Of a stretch of DNA of 64,000 nt, positions 46,811-57,659 are shown in pieces (within the stretch, counting starts at the first letter, position 1; the number at the start of each line of letters is the position of its first letter). The DNA is from Atriophallophorus winterbourni (lineage: Eukaryota; Platyhelminthes; Trematoda; Plagiorchiida; Microphallidae). The DNA is taken from contig JACCGJ010013209.1 in NCBI GenBank assembly GCA_013407085.1, forward strand, positions 37,773 through 101,772, written 5' to 3'. Both the position numbers and the translations under genes were made by a program. The notes below the pieces were generated by a model. It was given only the letters and a program-made list of their open reading frames with translations, had not been told where the DNA came from and searched no databases.

Positions 46811-48500
46811 GGGAAGCTTCGGGTTTCGCTCAATCTCATCAATTGCATTGATTTGATACTCTTCTTTATCCTCCTGGACAAGTTCAGTAACTTTGTTTCT
46901 CAACAAACGGTAACATTCCCAAGATTCAGGTGCTGCCTGCGGTATGTGGTTTCTCCACATAGAGTTCCTCAACTTTATCCATTTCCGTGTTCGACTTCGG
47001 ATGACGAATTTGAATTCCTTTTTTTCAGTTTTTTGAAACATATTTAGAGTGCAGTTCTATTTTTGGAGGTTTTCTTCGGTATCGAAGACCAGATTGCTGG
47101 GCATTGCTGTTAATCGGTCAGTCGGTGACTTCTTGAAGCGCAGTTGATAATGCAACCTAATCGATTATTTCTTATCAATTTTCGAGCGTCGCTGCTCTTG
47201 TTGCTTCAGATATATAGTCGAAAGCAATGACTACATGATCAATCTATCCAGGTGGTGCGCCATAGTGAATAACCTCGATAACATTTTCCTGGCTCGTCAG
47301 AACAAGATCGAGTATGGATGGTGTTTCCGTCTCTGAAACGAGTGCTGCTTGAAATGTGGTAAAATAAAAGTATTTCGTTGAACACTTTTTAAAATGAATG
47401 ACCAATAAAATTAACCGGAGGAATCTCGTATTTCAGTAAATTCGGGAGGTTAAAGTCACCAGCAATAAAGAGAAATAATCAGCTGAGTTTTCTCGAGTAA
47501 ACTAGCATTGTATGCTTCGTCTGATGATGATGTTCGATAAATCACACCAACAACACAGATTTCACCGATTGCTAATTCAATTGAACACAACAGTAAGTGT
47601 TCCAGTATCAATCGTTGTCTCTGATTTCTCTGGATGTGGAGTATTGATCATATTAAATAGCAACACCTCCTCCTCCACGATGAAAAAGAGACATGCTTGG
47701 AATGTAAATTTCCTCCTAAGCTAATTGCTAATTGAACCAGGTTTCCGTTACGGCTATTAGGAGTGGTGAATATTTTACTCGAAGCTCTATTTATTCGGGA
47801 AATGTTTTGTCAAGCATTGTGCGTTTGTGTACAAACATTTATTGTTTGATCAGGATAAAGTGTTGGATGATGCGTAATTGAGTATATAAGTTCAGTACTT
47901 GTCAAAACGGCAGTGCTCGTGTTAATGTGTATATTACTTCGCAGATGGAGTCGGTCCATTTACGATATTTGGTTCAGGAATCCTGGTATCGCTACGCTCA
48001 GTACAAAGAGGTTCGGCAACTTCCACGATATCGTCGGTTTTCAGGTGTTTACTGATAATTTTGATTTCTCGTGGAAGTTTGTATCGATGCTCGTTACAAT
48101 TGTAAAACACGATGTCGACTATAGTGGTGGTGAAATATGTCAGTTTAAAAGGTTGTGGACTATTACCTTCGTAATTCGTTGGCTTTGGGATTCGGAAAGT
48201 ATATAAAACCGCTTGATTGCTGGTTTGAATGGCATTACTAATGAATCACCTCTGTTGTATGTCGTGTTTGGATTTACACTTTATATCTAAACCAGGGGCA
48301 GCTTCTGGCACATTTAAGAGAATTAGTGTGCGCCGATTGCGATTATTTGTTTTGATTTGATTCCCTTCCAGTGTCAATTTTACCCGCTCTAAGCATGGCA
48401 CATCAAAATAGCCTTCAAATCGGCCGTGCATACAATTAATTTCTCTAAGGGTAAAATGCATCAAATGTTTTCGGATCAACTGAGGTGAAATTTGGACGTG
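46655..48500 (-). pseudogene. CR1-like LINE, ORF1 to linker part
   Basis: The minus strand from about 48,500 carries ORF1 pieces: NRRTLILLNVPEAAPGLDIK, 48,280-48,340; FRIPKPTNYEGNSPQPFKLT, about 48,140-48,200. Endonuclease blocks follow (MSLFHRGGGGVAI near 47,670, GDFNLPNLLKYEIPPVNF near 47,420-47,470, STRFRDG near 47,320). The linker is FKFVIRSRTRKWIKLRN (46,965-47,015), running to RLLRNKVTELVQEDKEEYQ at 46,865-46,920. RT proper is absent; the end is merged with the inverted duplication copy A. Confidence 0.75.
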
Positions 48501-48939
48501 CAATTAAGAATGAAGTACGAGATACCGGGACTTGCAGTGAAACGTTTGACCCAAAAAACTTTTGCTAGTAAACTGGATCGTATGTCAATCAATCAAGACG
48601 GACAAGAAAAATCGTTCAGTCGACAAATTGTAACCCAATGTCGGGACATGTTTATCTTTTTTAATTTGTGTTGAAATTATTGTAACAGCTGAAAATTCGT
48701 GTGTACGAATTAAGTCAATTTCTTCTTCTTCTTCTTCTTGTAAATACATGAGATATATTCACCTTGCCGACCCGTAGCAAGTATGTTTCAAGTGAAACAG
48801 ACACGGACGGAATAAATATGCCTTCTACATTTCAAGCGGGAATGGTGCACCACCAGCATATATTCATGGGTCCGGTAATTTCTCGTATCCCTTTCTCGTG
48901 AATAAATCCATACGTCTGACGATTAGATCGGATAATACT
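48501..48939. other. Spacer with TTC microsatellite
   Basis: A TTC run lies at 48,720-48,740. No gene is recognised. Confidence 0.6.
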
Positions 48940-49160
48940 TCCACAAAGGAGAATGCGGGGCGATCTTATCCTCGAAAACAAAATCCTTACTACTGTTTCC
49001 CCTCCCTGGATAACTTATTCCACCTTCGAAATTCCAGCACCATCAGAGGTCACGGTCGCACCATGTAAGTACCACACACCAAACGGAACTGCTGCAGGTG
49101 TCTTTATTCGATACGTGTTTGTTTTGCTTGGAATTCTCTACATGCCGATTTGGTAAAGAC
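48940..49160 (+). pseudogene. CR1-like RT C-terminal fragment
   Basis: The plus strand reads MRGDLILENKILTTVSPP at about 48,953-49,005, the RRLRGDLILTYKIL block, followed by a short stretch before homology is lost. Confidence 0.55.
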
Positions 49161-50005
49161 GAACAGTTTAGCTATATGCAACTCAAAACTTGACGACTAT
49201 ATGAGAGCTAACCATGCTCTTGTCTCCAAACTAATACCAAACGATCGATAATTGCTGTTTCAACCATAAAGCCTGAATCTTGAAAAATCTTAGATGCTAT
49301 GAAAATGATATTTCTTACTTGCGCATTATGTTAATGCAAAATATTTCTTTTACATTGTGATATATAAACGTTTTCTCTGCGTCATACCATGTTGTGTTAA
49401 AGATTTGTTCCTCAATCTACGCTATATTGTATCTACACAATGTAGACCACTATAGTACTCGGGAAAGTCATTTATCGAACTTTTCATTACCAAAAGATTG
49501 CACGTGTAACAGGTTTTTATCCAATGCACTTGCTTCCAGAATGTTCCAGCTACGTGTTCGACTGTCGAATCTAATTATGAATTTAACTCCAAGCTATGCA
49601 TGTTTCTCATATTGCAGACTGCGTGAAATACACGAATAAGCAGCATCTATAAAAAGGTCTTTGTCATCTGCAGAATGCCTCCCTTAGTCAAACGTCGTGC
49701 GCAGGAAGTGACAAAAATACTGAGAGGTAGAATAGCCCGCGGCTAAACTAAAAAAAGACAAAATTTCGACAATCAAGATAGGCGGATCCTGTTCTCGAAA
49801 GTCAGGTGAATGGCTTAACAGACGCTATGACATTCTTGCCTCAAATGTCCTGGCTCATCAATGCGTGGCGCTGGGGTGGGTTGATAAACGGTACCTAGTG
49901 TGTGAGGTCACTCGAGGTCACATAGAAATATTAGTTGCGAAAAACATAATTCACTTTGAAAATTGCCCAAAAAGAAATTTTTATCGATATAAGATATAGT
50001 TACAG
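49161..50005. other. Unassigned stretch
   Basis: No recognisable gene or repeat. It borders the 3' tail of the best-preserved CR1 element. Confidence 0.5.
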
Positions 50006-50454
50006 ATTCTATTCAATTCAATTCAATTCAATTTTAATGGTCTAAAAAGGATATAGCTTTACAAAAAACCATAGAATAATATGACAACAACGAATAATAT
50101 AACAAGCAAAAATGGGATCAGATTGTTTACTGAGCAGTTCAAGAATCAAATGGCAGAAATTGTTTTCGATTGGTGGGATAACAAATGTAGGTGTATGGTG
50201 TTAGTTTTCTTCGATGCACGGGTTTAGGGTCAAATAGGCATCTAGGCTTCTCTTGAATGTTTGCTGGTTTGGTGAGTTTACAACATTATCTGGCAGATTG
50301 TTCGGAGTAAAACAAACTCGCACGGCAAAAAATGTCGTCTGCAATTGAGTCTCGAATGAGGGACAGTTAGAGTAAATATGTGAGCTCTTGTATTATGCGA
50401 GCTACGTAGATTCAATAAGCATTGTAGATGGTGATTTTTGGTATTCAAAATATT
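50006..50454 (-). repeat. 3' UTR and TTGAA tail of the near-complete CR1-like LINE
   Basis: On the minus strand the element ends with four to five TTGAA-type repeats (50,010-50,033), preceded by CTATGGTTTTTTGTAAAGCT (50,061-50,080). The same 3' UTR end occurs at 42,690-42,780 (SINE), 55,650-55,720 and 62,960-63,008. The C-terminal ORF2 block NPCIEEN lies near 50,215. A short tandem tail instead of poly(A) is typical of CR1-clade LINEs. Confidence 0.8.
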
Positions 50455-53192
50455 TTAAACCAGAATCAAATCCCCTCGGAGACGACGACGTGGATAATCA
50501 AATAAACTTAGCGTTTTGATTCGCTCATTGTAGGGTTTCCGGCTGAGTCCAGTGACAAGTTTGGTAGCTCGATGATATATTCGTTGCAAAGTCGCAACAT
50601 CTTTTTTAAGCCATGGCGACCATGCTTGAACCGCATATTCCATCGTAGGCCTGATGTACGTATTTATAATACAGGGAATTGTCTGTTTTCAGAACCTACC
50701 GAAAATTCTCTTCAGGAGTGACAATTTCTGTGATGTTTTGCGATAGACGTAATTGCAGTGGCTCGACATCCCTAGGGTGTTGCTTATAAACACACCCAAG
50801 TCCCTTTGTTCCATGGTTAACGAGAGGCTGTGTTCCAAGAAAATACTGGTACTACACATATTTGCCAATGTTTAACATGTGACACTTTCGAAAATTAAAA
50901 AATATACGATTTTTGAGAGACCAAGCCTGGAGGTTGTCCAGATCCTTCTGGAGCAGTTCACAGTCTTCCGACTTACTTATCTTCGACCACACTTTTACAT
51001 CGTCCGCGAACAGTACGATCTTGCATTTGATGAGAGCTTGTCTGTCATTAGCATAAAGCGCGAATAGGATTGGTCCGAGGACGGATCACGGAGCTCCTCC
51101 ACTTGTCACGGCTACCGGCTTCGATAGAGCACCGTCCACAGAGACTTGAACAAGCCGATCAGTCAGGTAATTTTCTAACCATGCTAACAGACTGCCAGTT
51201 ATACCACAACGTTCCAGCTTCTGCAAGAGAATACTGTGGTTTACACGGTCAAATGCTTTCGACATATCGAGGTAACATACATGGATAGTATCCCCAGCAT
51301 CTACTGCTCGAGTCCAGTCGTCAAGGGTAAGGAGAAGGTTAGTAAGGCAGGAGTATCCTCTTCTAAAACCGTGTTGCGCTCCCGAAAATAGCTTATTTTC
51401 CTCAAGGTATTTGCTCAGTTTGTTTGCCACGATCCTTTCGAGTACCTTGGATACGGCGGACAACAAAGTAACAGGTCTGTAATTTGCGGGCTCCGAACGC
51501 ACCCTGCATTTGAAAATCGGGGAGATTATACCAGATTTCCATTCAGTCGGTATGACACTTTGCGACAACGATTCGCAGAATAACTGAGTTAGAGGTCCGC
51601 ATAGAAATTGTGCACAATGCTTGAGTATATTCGGGGTAATTTTATCACAACCAGGGGATTTTCTGGGATTCAACGATAGTAGAGTTCCCAGCACCTCTTC
51701 TTTGTTGATGGTTATTGTGTCCAATGGTAGAGGATGCGTTATTTCTGGATCCATTTGTATATCCACGCTTTCCTTTGGACAAAATACTGTAGCATAATAA
51801 TTTACCAAAGCATCCGCGGTGTCAGCTGCATTTGTGGTCATTCCAGTGGGCGTCCGCAAGGCCGCAACTCCTGGTTTCACTGAACACTGCTTGTTCACAA
51901 TCTGGTAAAGAAGCTTGGGATTCCGTTCCATTTTAGACATTATGACAGCTTGATACTGTATTTTGTCTTCAGCAATAAGTTTAATGACCTGGTTTCTTAG
52001 TTTTCTAAAGGTCTCCCATGTGGCATCGGTGGTTAACCGGCGATGGTTTATCCAAGCCTTATTTCGCAGTTTAATCCATTTCCGAGTGCGACTGCGGATT
52101 TTAAATTCGAATGCCTTTCCACACTGTTTTGGTACGAATGCTGAGTTTGAGTTGATTTCCCGGTTTAGCTTGGTCAAAATGCTACACCACTGCTCTTTTA
52201 CTCCTATGCCTTCAATTTGCCAATCGTTAATCAAACTTAGGGCGTTTGATAAGTTAGATAGGCATACCTTTCTGATGAATTTTGTTCTATCGTTTGTTCG
52301 CTCTGCTCGACATAGGTAGTCAAAATTTAAGACCAAATGGTCGCTCGAACCTAGCGGACAATCGTATGTAATGTTTTCGACGGAGTCCTCTTCAGTTGTC
52401 AAGATAAGATCGAGCATTGAAGGCATATCTCTCCCTCTGTATCTTGTATTGCTTTCAACGTGATTATACAAGGGAATTTCGTCAAACAGCTGCTGGAAGA
52501 TGGCAGCAGTGAAGGTCTGAGAAATTTTGTTCGTCTTCAGCAAGTTAGGCAGATTAAAGTCTCCCATGATCAAGATTCTGGTATAATATCACAAGGCAAT
52601 CAAGCGTAGCTTGTCGAGTAGATTCGTATTATACACTTCCGGGGCTGCTGGTGGACGATAAATTACGCCGATTGTGCAATCATCGCCTGTAGTCGTTGTC
52701 AACAAACACCATAGCGTGTCCTGGAGCACCAAGTCGGAATCCGTCAGTTCTTTGCACTTGAGTCTCTGACCATAATAGAGTGCCACACCTCCTCAAAGTG
52801 ACGCATGGTCTCGGCGGAGCAGTGATATGCCAGCAATCTCTAACTCACAATCGTGGATTTCCGGGCTCAGCCAAGTTTCGGTAATGGCAATTAGCTGAGG
52901 TCGTTTAGTCTCAAACCGAGCGACAAGTTCGGCAAATTTGTTAATCAAGCATTGGGCATTGGTATAGAGGCATCCAAGAACAGTTTTGGTAAGCAAAGAT
53001 GGATGGTGTCGTGTGATGTCATAATCTGAGACAACCGTCATTGTCACGCCGACTCTGGAAGAGTCGGCACTGTTCTGTTTTTGACAAGTTAAGTAGCATA
53101 TCGGTCGTTTCAGGTTGAGAGGCGCAAATCGAGTCCTCTTTTTGGCCAAAAAATATTTCTTTATCTGGCTTCAGTCCACTCTCGGGAGTCAT
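50455..53192 (-). pseudogene. CR1-like LINE ORF2: endonuclease and reverse transcriptase, almost open
   Basis: Reading 53,149 down to 51,086 needs no frameshift, but crosses TGA at 52,790-52,792 and 52,586-52,588; a third TGA at 51,083-51,085 closes it. The APE-type endonuclease shows NAQCLINKFAEL, ITETWL, GVIYRPP, MGDFNLPNLL (52,540-52,575) and GSSDHLVLNFD (about 52,330). The linker is FKIRSRTRKWIKLRN. RT shows GIISPIFKCRVRSEPANYRP, QHGFRRGYSC, DMSKAFDRVNHS (about 51,230-51,270), then SGGAP-stop-SVLGPILF where GVPQGSVLGP is usual, and an intact VLFADDVKVW (about 50,985-51,016). The C-terminus with YHRATKLVTGLSRKPYNERI lies at 50,520-50,580. The reading from 53,192 to about 53,030 may start in another frame. 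Confidence 0.88.
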
Positions 53193-54293
53193 TTAGGGTG
53201 GCTTTACGTTCGATTGCTGATTTTGTGCCCAAGCTGAAGATTCATTTCTTGGTTCAGTTGATAGGGCTTCATCAATACTGACTGTATTTAATGCAGAATG
53301 GGCTGCATTTATATCATTGTTTATGTGATCGCTAAGGATTACACCTTTTGGGATTTTGTGTTTCCAGCTTTTCCAGTTGGAACGTACAGTGTCAACCATA
53401 GTACTTATTAGGAAGTTTATTTTTAATGGACGTGGCCCATTACCTTTGTATTTTGTTGCGGAAGGCATTCTAAAAGTATCCATGACAACGGCCTTTTCGA
53501 CGAAAATGGTATCAGCCAGAAAACGCACTTGCCTGTAGTCATGCTCAGCTCGCTCGTTAGACTCAGGATTGCCTGCCAGTTCTGGAACTCCGAGGATGAT
53601 GAGATTGCGATTAGATATGTTTCTTTTGTCGAATGTATTGTTCCTCCTTTCGGACCATGGAATATCAACATGAATACGAATATTCAGTGAATTGTTAGAC
53701 CCAAGTAGGTAAGAATTTAGTAGTACGTTTTCCAGGTCACGCTCATTTTCTAAGTTAACCCTCAACAGTCTGGGTTTATCCTGATGAGGTGAATCACGCC
53801 GTCTAGTCAAACAAGTCAATGCTAACGGCACTACAGTTCTAAGTTTTATAAGTTCACACAGTTCCTTCCATTTTTCTTTATCATGCCTTTGACGGTCTTT
53901 GAAGAGAGTGCATTCGGGCTCAGGAACATCAGTACAAATGACACTCAAAGAGTGTGCCTTACGATTGGTGGGGATGTTATTTCGTTTCACCAAAGCATTA
54001 TCTGTTTTGGGATCCGTTGGTTGTTTAACGGCTCGCTTTTTATTCTCGGATTTTGTTGAATTTGTTTCAGACCTTTCCAAGGCACGCGGATCATGGAAAC
54101 GGCTCAGTTGTTCTGAATTGCTAGGTCGAATGTCCGTATATTCATCATCGCATTTTTTGCCTTCCTGCTTCCTTAGAAACCCAGATGAAACACGATCTCC
54201 ACACTCAAGTCTAGGCTTCAGTTTGCTAATTAATAAGTCATTTAACAAACCTTCAATTCTCTGTATGCGGTCCTCTAAATTCAACACCCCCAT
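53193..54293 (-). CDS. CR1-like LINE ORF1 protein, intact 366 codons
   Basis: The ATG at 54,293 opens an uninterrupted frame to TAA at 53,193-53,195. The N-terminus has a heptad-like segment (LEDRIQRIEGLLNDLLISKL), perhaps for oligomerisation. The middle is charged and Lys/Arg-rich (residues about 40-125), as expected for binding LINE RNA. A conserved domain at about 150-310 has LTRRRDSPHQDKPRLLRVNL, DIPWSERRN, RNLIILGVPELAG and MDTFRMPSATKYKGNGP. The same blocks occur in decayed form at 20,200, 30,700 and 48,150-48,340. In CR1/L2-type elements ORF1 is an RNA-binding chaperone acting with ORF2 in the RNP; that role is from family knowledge. The next ATG overlaps the region directly after TAA. 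Confidence 0.8.
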   Translation of the reverse strand: MGVLNLEDRIQRIEGLLNDLLISKLKPRLECGDRVSSGFLRKQEGKKCDDEYTDIRPSNSEQLSRFHDPRALERSETNSTKSENKKRAVKQPTDPKTDNALVKRNNIPTNRKAHSLSVICTDVPEPECTLFKDRQRHDKEKWKELCELIKLRTVVPLALTCLTRRRDSPHQDKPRLLRVNLENERDLENVLLNSYLLGSNNSLNIRIHVDIPWSERRNNTFDKRNISNRNLIILGVPELAGNPESNERAEHDYRQVRFLADTIFVEKAVVMDTFRMPSATKYKGNGPRPLKINFLISTMVDTVRSNWKSWKHKIPKGVILSDHINNDINAAHSALNTVSIDEALSTEPRNESSAWAQNQQSNVKPP

Positions 54294-54639
54294 GTTAGTT
54301 TCAGTCTGTGAGCTCGCAGTCGTCTTTGTACAGTTTCTAGGTTCAATTCTGCATACATGACAGATATAGCATAGCAGATGATTTTATATCACTGGTGAAT
54401 TCTGGTGATTGGTTTTACTAATTTTACGCAATCGAATGTAAGTATGCAAACCGTAAAATTTTAAGAATAAACTATTATCTAAATCAAAGACATTAAAAAT
54501 TATTATTCTTATAGAATATACAGACTAAATGCTACTTCATATAATGTATTGGATTAGTTTCTGAAAGCAGGTTATTTCACCTATAATTAATAACAACGTT
54601 AGAAGCACAATAGAATCTGAAAATCAAACGTGGTCTCCA
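54294..54639. other. Possible 5' UTR of the CR1-like LINE and flank
   Basis: No ORF of note. The first part may be the 5' UTR of the minus-strand element; its boundary is not visible. Confidence 0.4.
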
Positions 54640-55720
54640 TGGATTAAAATTTAACTTCGAGCTACAAAACTTTTCCCCGGACTCAACCCTAAAATGAGCG
54701 AATTGCTAGCCAAAATTTATTCGATTTTCCAAGTCGTCGTCTTCGAGGAGATTTGATTTCGAGTGACAATATTCGAATTATCACAAATCGCAATTGAATC
54801 TTGAATCTTGAAATCGCAATTGGCGATGCTTTTTCGATCTAAGTGACTTGTTGAAAACAACGACTCACATATTGAATCTGAGTGTATCTCACTCAGGACT
54901 CAACTTTGAAGTGCGTTTTTCTACGTGGAATAATCTTGATGAGTATGTTGTGAAGTCCTGAAATCGAACATGATTGTCTGCCGAATCCACCATTTGAGTC
55001 TATGAGATTTTACACAAAGAAGGATACGGTGCAATATATTACTAATACATTGAATTGTGTCAAACGTAGGATATCCAAAAGAAGACTTGTTTGAAGTGTG
55101 GCCAGAAAGTGACAGGCGAACATACATCATCCCTTTACAAGTCACAGTATTCATTGCTTGTGCCATTTTTGCCATTCATTAAATTACCTAACTCAACTTG
55201 TTGTGGACTCTTATTGCTTGGCGATATTTAAAGCGCAAATGGATTTAGATTTGCAAACGAACATCATTAGTAAGGCATACATTTGACGACGCAGAAAAAC
55301 GAGGCTTTATTCGAAAATTTTCAAAATTTCAGGTTTGGACTAGTTTTAAATAGACAACGAATAATGTAGAAAATGTATATAGCAGAAAATTTTCACAGAT
55401 AATTAGCACATGATATCAATGTAAACTTATCGTTATAAAATACCATCTTTTACCTCTACATTCGCACGGTTATCTGGTGGTGTTTTAAAGCATTAAGTTT
55501 TTAACCATAAATCCTCGAAAACATGATGACGTTTTGTCCCTTAAACCATGGATCTAACAAACTATACATCATGACCCCATGTATCATACACCACTACACT
55601 GCGGAACGGAAAAAATACTGCCCCTGGATTTTCACTTGATTTTTGACCTAATCAGTAACCGCATATTATATTGTGGTTTCTGTAAAGCTGTATGCTTTTT
55701 CACGAATAAAATTGAATTAA
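54640..55720 (+). pseudogene. CR1-like LINE C-terminus and 3' end
   Basis: The plus strand has a RRLRGDLI-type block around 54,735-54,755 and a CTTGAATCTTG repeat (54,797-54,813). The C-terminal NSLPxxxVVDSxCLAIFKAQM-type block is at about 55,190-55,250 (same end as 730-770). Last is the CR1 3' UTR end TGTGGTTTCTGTAAAGCTGT (55,670-55,689) with ATTGAATTAAATT at 55,708-55,720. More than one fragment may be joined here. Confidence 0.6.
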
Positions 55721-55841
55721 ATTTGTAACAGTATTATTCTTATCGAATACTTTCACTCTTCCTTACCTTATTCAAATAACAAACGTGGAAACGACCAACA
55801 TTCATTTGCAAAATGATAGAAAATAATACCAATTTCTCAAT

Positions 55842-56231
55842 TCACACAATAAGAAAAAGAATAACAAAAACACAAATCACTGGACCAAAATGATCTATCA
55901 CAGGGGGTGAGGAGATTAGTCGAAAACCATTCTGAATGCAGAATCCTTCATCAGCTGTTTGGTGCGGCGCTCCACTTCCGGTTCTGGTTTTCCATACGCT
56001 GGTGGCATGCCAAGGGATGCGTATCCCAGGGATTTCATGATTGAACTCGTTTGGTGTATTGTTTCGATAAATGATCGCGAGAGAACCGAATTCACCGAAG
56101 CCCAAGAATCTAACGTTTTGATATTGATAGGATGAACCACCTGACTTGTACTGGGTTCAAGGCTAGTGTGAGGAATACACGGTGTATACAGCGATCAGTA
56201 GAATTATGACGATAAAAGAAATGACGAGCAT
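55842..56231 (-). CDS. Candidate two-exon small membrane or secreted protein (hypothetical)
   Basis: The minus-strand ATG at 56,231 encodes MLVISFIVIILLIA (exon 56,190-56,231). It is followed by a possible 39-nt GT-AG intron (56,151-56,189: GTATAC to CCCAG). Joining keeps frame with a 309-nt exon (55,842-56,150) reading YKSGGSSYQYQNVRFLGFGE at its start and GPVICVFVILFLIV before the stop, about 116 aa in total. Trematode genes often have introns of 30-40 nt near the 5' end, which is family-level knowledge. A competing frame in the second exon (55,916-56,140) is also open and ends FRMVFD, so the true frame is uncertain. No family is recognised. The island has no transposon homology in this window. 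Confidence 0.3.
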
Positions 56232-56409
56232 GAAGTTTGGCAAAAAATCATACGAGGATAAAAATAATTCTCATCATATTACTTATTCTTAACGTATCGT
56301 ACATAGTGGGGCTGGATAAAAATGCAGGGAATCATTGCTTCCGTTAACTTCAGGTCAACGAGTCGTAGGTGCGCACATCTGCACTATTATCAAATTTTCG
56401 TGAAAAATT

Positions 56410-57020
56410 AACGACGTTACTCCCGCGTTGTACGCCCGCACATCGATGGTGTCTCGCTTCATCCCCGAGGTCAACATGTAAAACGTTGATCGCGTTCACT
56501 ACACAAGTCCCACAACACAAGGGAAACCGATTTTACAAATGCGTTTATAACCCACAACCTTTCTTGTATAGGCAAAACAAACAATCACAACGGTGATCCT
56601 CAACGTGTATGCCCCGGTTGTCACTTCGATCTGATTTGTCAGTCGATTGCGTGCTTAACGGTTCGAGCGACAACATTTTCAAAAGTATGAAAAGATGGAA
56701 AAGATCAGCCGCATTTTAACGATATACGGTTCGTCAATGTAGTGTCCACGATAGACACGAAATCGATTGACAAGTCAGATCGAATTGACAACCGTAACAA
56801 GCATGTTGAGGATTACCGTTTTGATTGTTTGTTTGCCTATATAAGTTAAGCGCGTGTTTCATTATTAGTCTTGTGCATAATAAACGCCTTTGACCAATCG
56901 TCTTCCCTTATGTTGTGGGTTTCGTGGATGAACGCGATTAGCGTTGGACAGGTTCACTCTCAGATGTGAATCGAGACGCAATGGACGTGTGTGCGTGCGT
57001 GCAACGCGTGGCTATTGTTT
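56410..57020. repeat. Inverted LTR-like arms (about 240 bp each) around a 100-bp spacer
   Basis: Left arm 56,410-56,652 and right arm 56,755-57,020 are reverse complements over most of their length. For example, AGGCAAACAAACAATCAAAA on the minus strand of the right arm matches 56,570-56,590, and GAACGCGAT occurs in both. The right arm in plus orientation has TATATAAG (56,839-56,846) followed 32 nt later by AATAAA (56,879-56,884), the order of an LTR promoter and poly(A) signal. No tRNA primer site, gag or pol is next to it. Solo LTRs in inverted orientation or a Penelope-type inverted LTR are both possible. Confidence 0.65.
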
Positions 57021-57120
57021 GACCGAAATGTAACAATTGGCCAGATATGCGCCAGCTGTGACTTGATGACCTGAAATGACCTGACGGAACAAAATATTCA
57101 TTTGCATGCTTTTCCGTCAT

Positions 57121-57200
57121 TCACACCCCACGACCGGTTTCGTGCTGTTTGCACTCATCAGGTAGGGACAGTAAGATCAGGATCCGCATGCGCTTGAAAC
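57121..57200 (-). ncRNA. Hammerhead ribozyme module with intact core
   Basis: On the minus strand: stem I 5' strand CCCTAC (57,162-57,167); CTGATGA (57,155-57,161; C shared with the boundary); stem II GTGC/GCAC (57,151-57,154 and 57,142-57,145) with loop AAACA; GAAA (57,138-57,141); minimal stem III ACCGGT; cleavage triplet GTC ending at 57,132; then stem I 3' strand GTGGGG (57,126-57,131). All six stem I positions pair (one G-U) and all four stem II positions pair. The catalytic boxes match the hammerhead consensus. Stem III has no loop, so it resembles the minimal-stem-III hammerheads of Penelope-like elements and retrozymes, which work as dimers or weakly as monomers. Activity is inferred. 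Confidence 0.88.
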
Positions 57201-57359
57201 CTGACGGAATGTTATCCGGCCTCTCTTTATATACCTACTCGCTATAATTTTACATCGCTGAATTACTTGTAGTACACTCTTGCCGGCCTATTGAATTATT
57301 ATTAAATTTCAATCGCTAAAATGCGCTTGAAAAGCCTACTGTTTTCGATAAACTCCAAA

Positions 57360-57515
57360 TGCAGTGAGCCTTGAAGCAGTGATATTGTGGCAAAAAGGTA
57401 TAATTGTATGCCACTGTTAAATCGGGTTCTACACAAAGCACCAATATATTCAAATACAGAATCATAAAGTGATTCTTTGTACAGCACTCAAGGCTCCTAT
57501 AAACAGCCAATATTT
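57360..57515 (+). repeat. Internal segment of the hammerhead element family
   Basis: Begins CAGTGAGCCTTGAAGCAGTG and contains CCACTGTTAAATCGGGTTCT and ATAAAGTGATTC, then CTCAAGGCTCCTATAAACAG. This is the same order as at 43,615-43,735 and 58,876-58,980. It lies 160 bp from the intact module at 57,121, so the two may be pieces of one element. Confidence 0.7.
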
Positions 57516-57659
57516 TGTGGTGCTTACATCAATAAGACATGATTGGGACGAAGGATGACCTTCTCGATATTTTTCATGAAGCTTTACAATAAATTCATAA
57601 CAAAATAGAAATATGTAAGTTTTTGAAATGGTTAAATGACTACATAGAAATCGTGCTAC

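Noticed and set aside
51963..52319. 118-codon plus-strand ORF
   Set aside because: It is the antisense shadow of CR1 ORF2 (linker and RT N-terminus).
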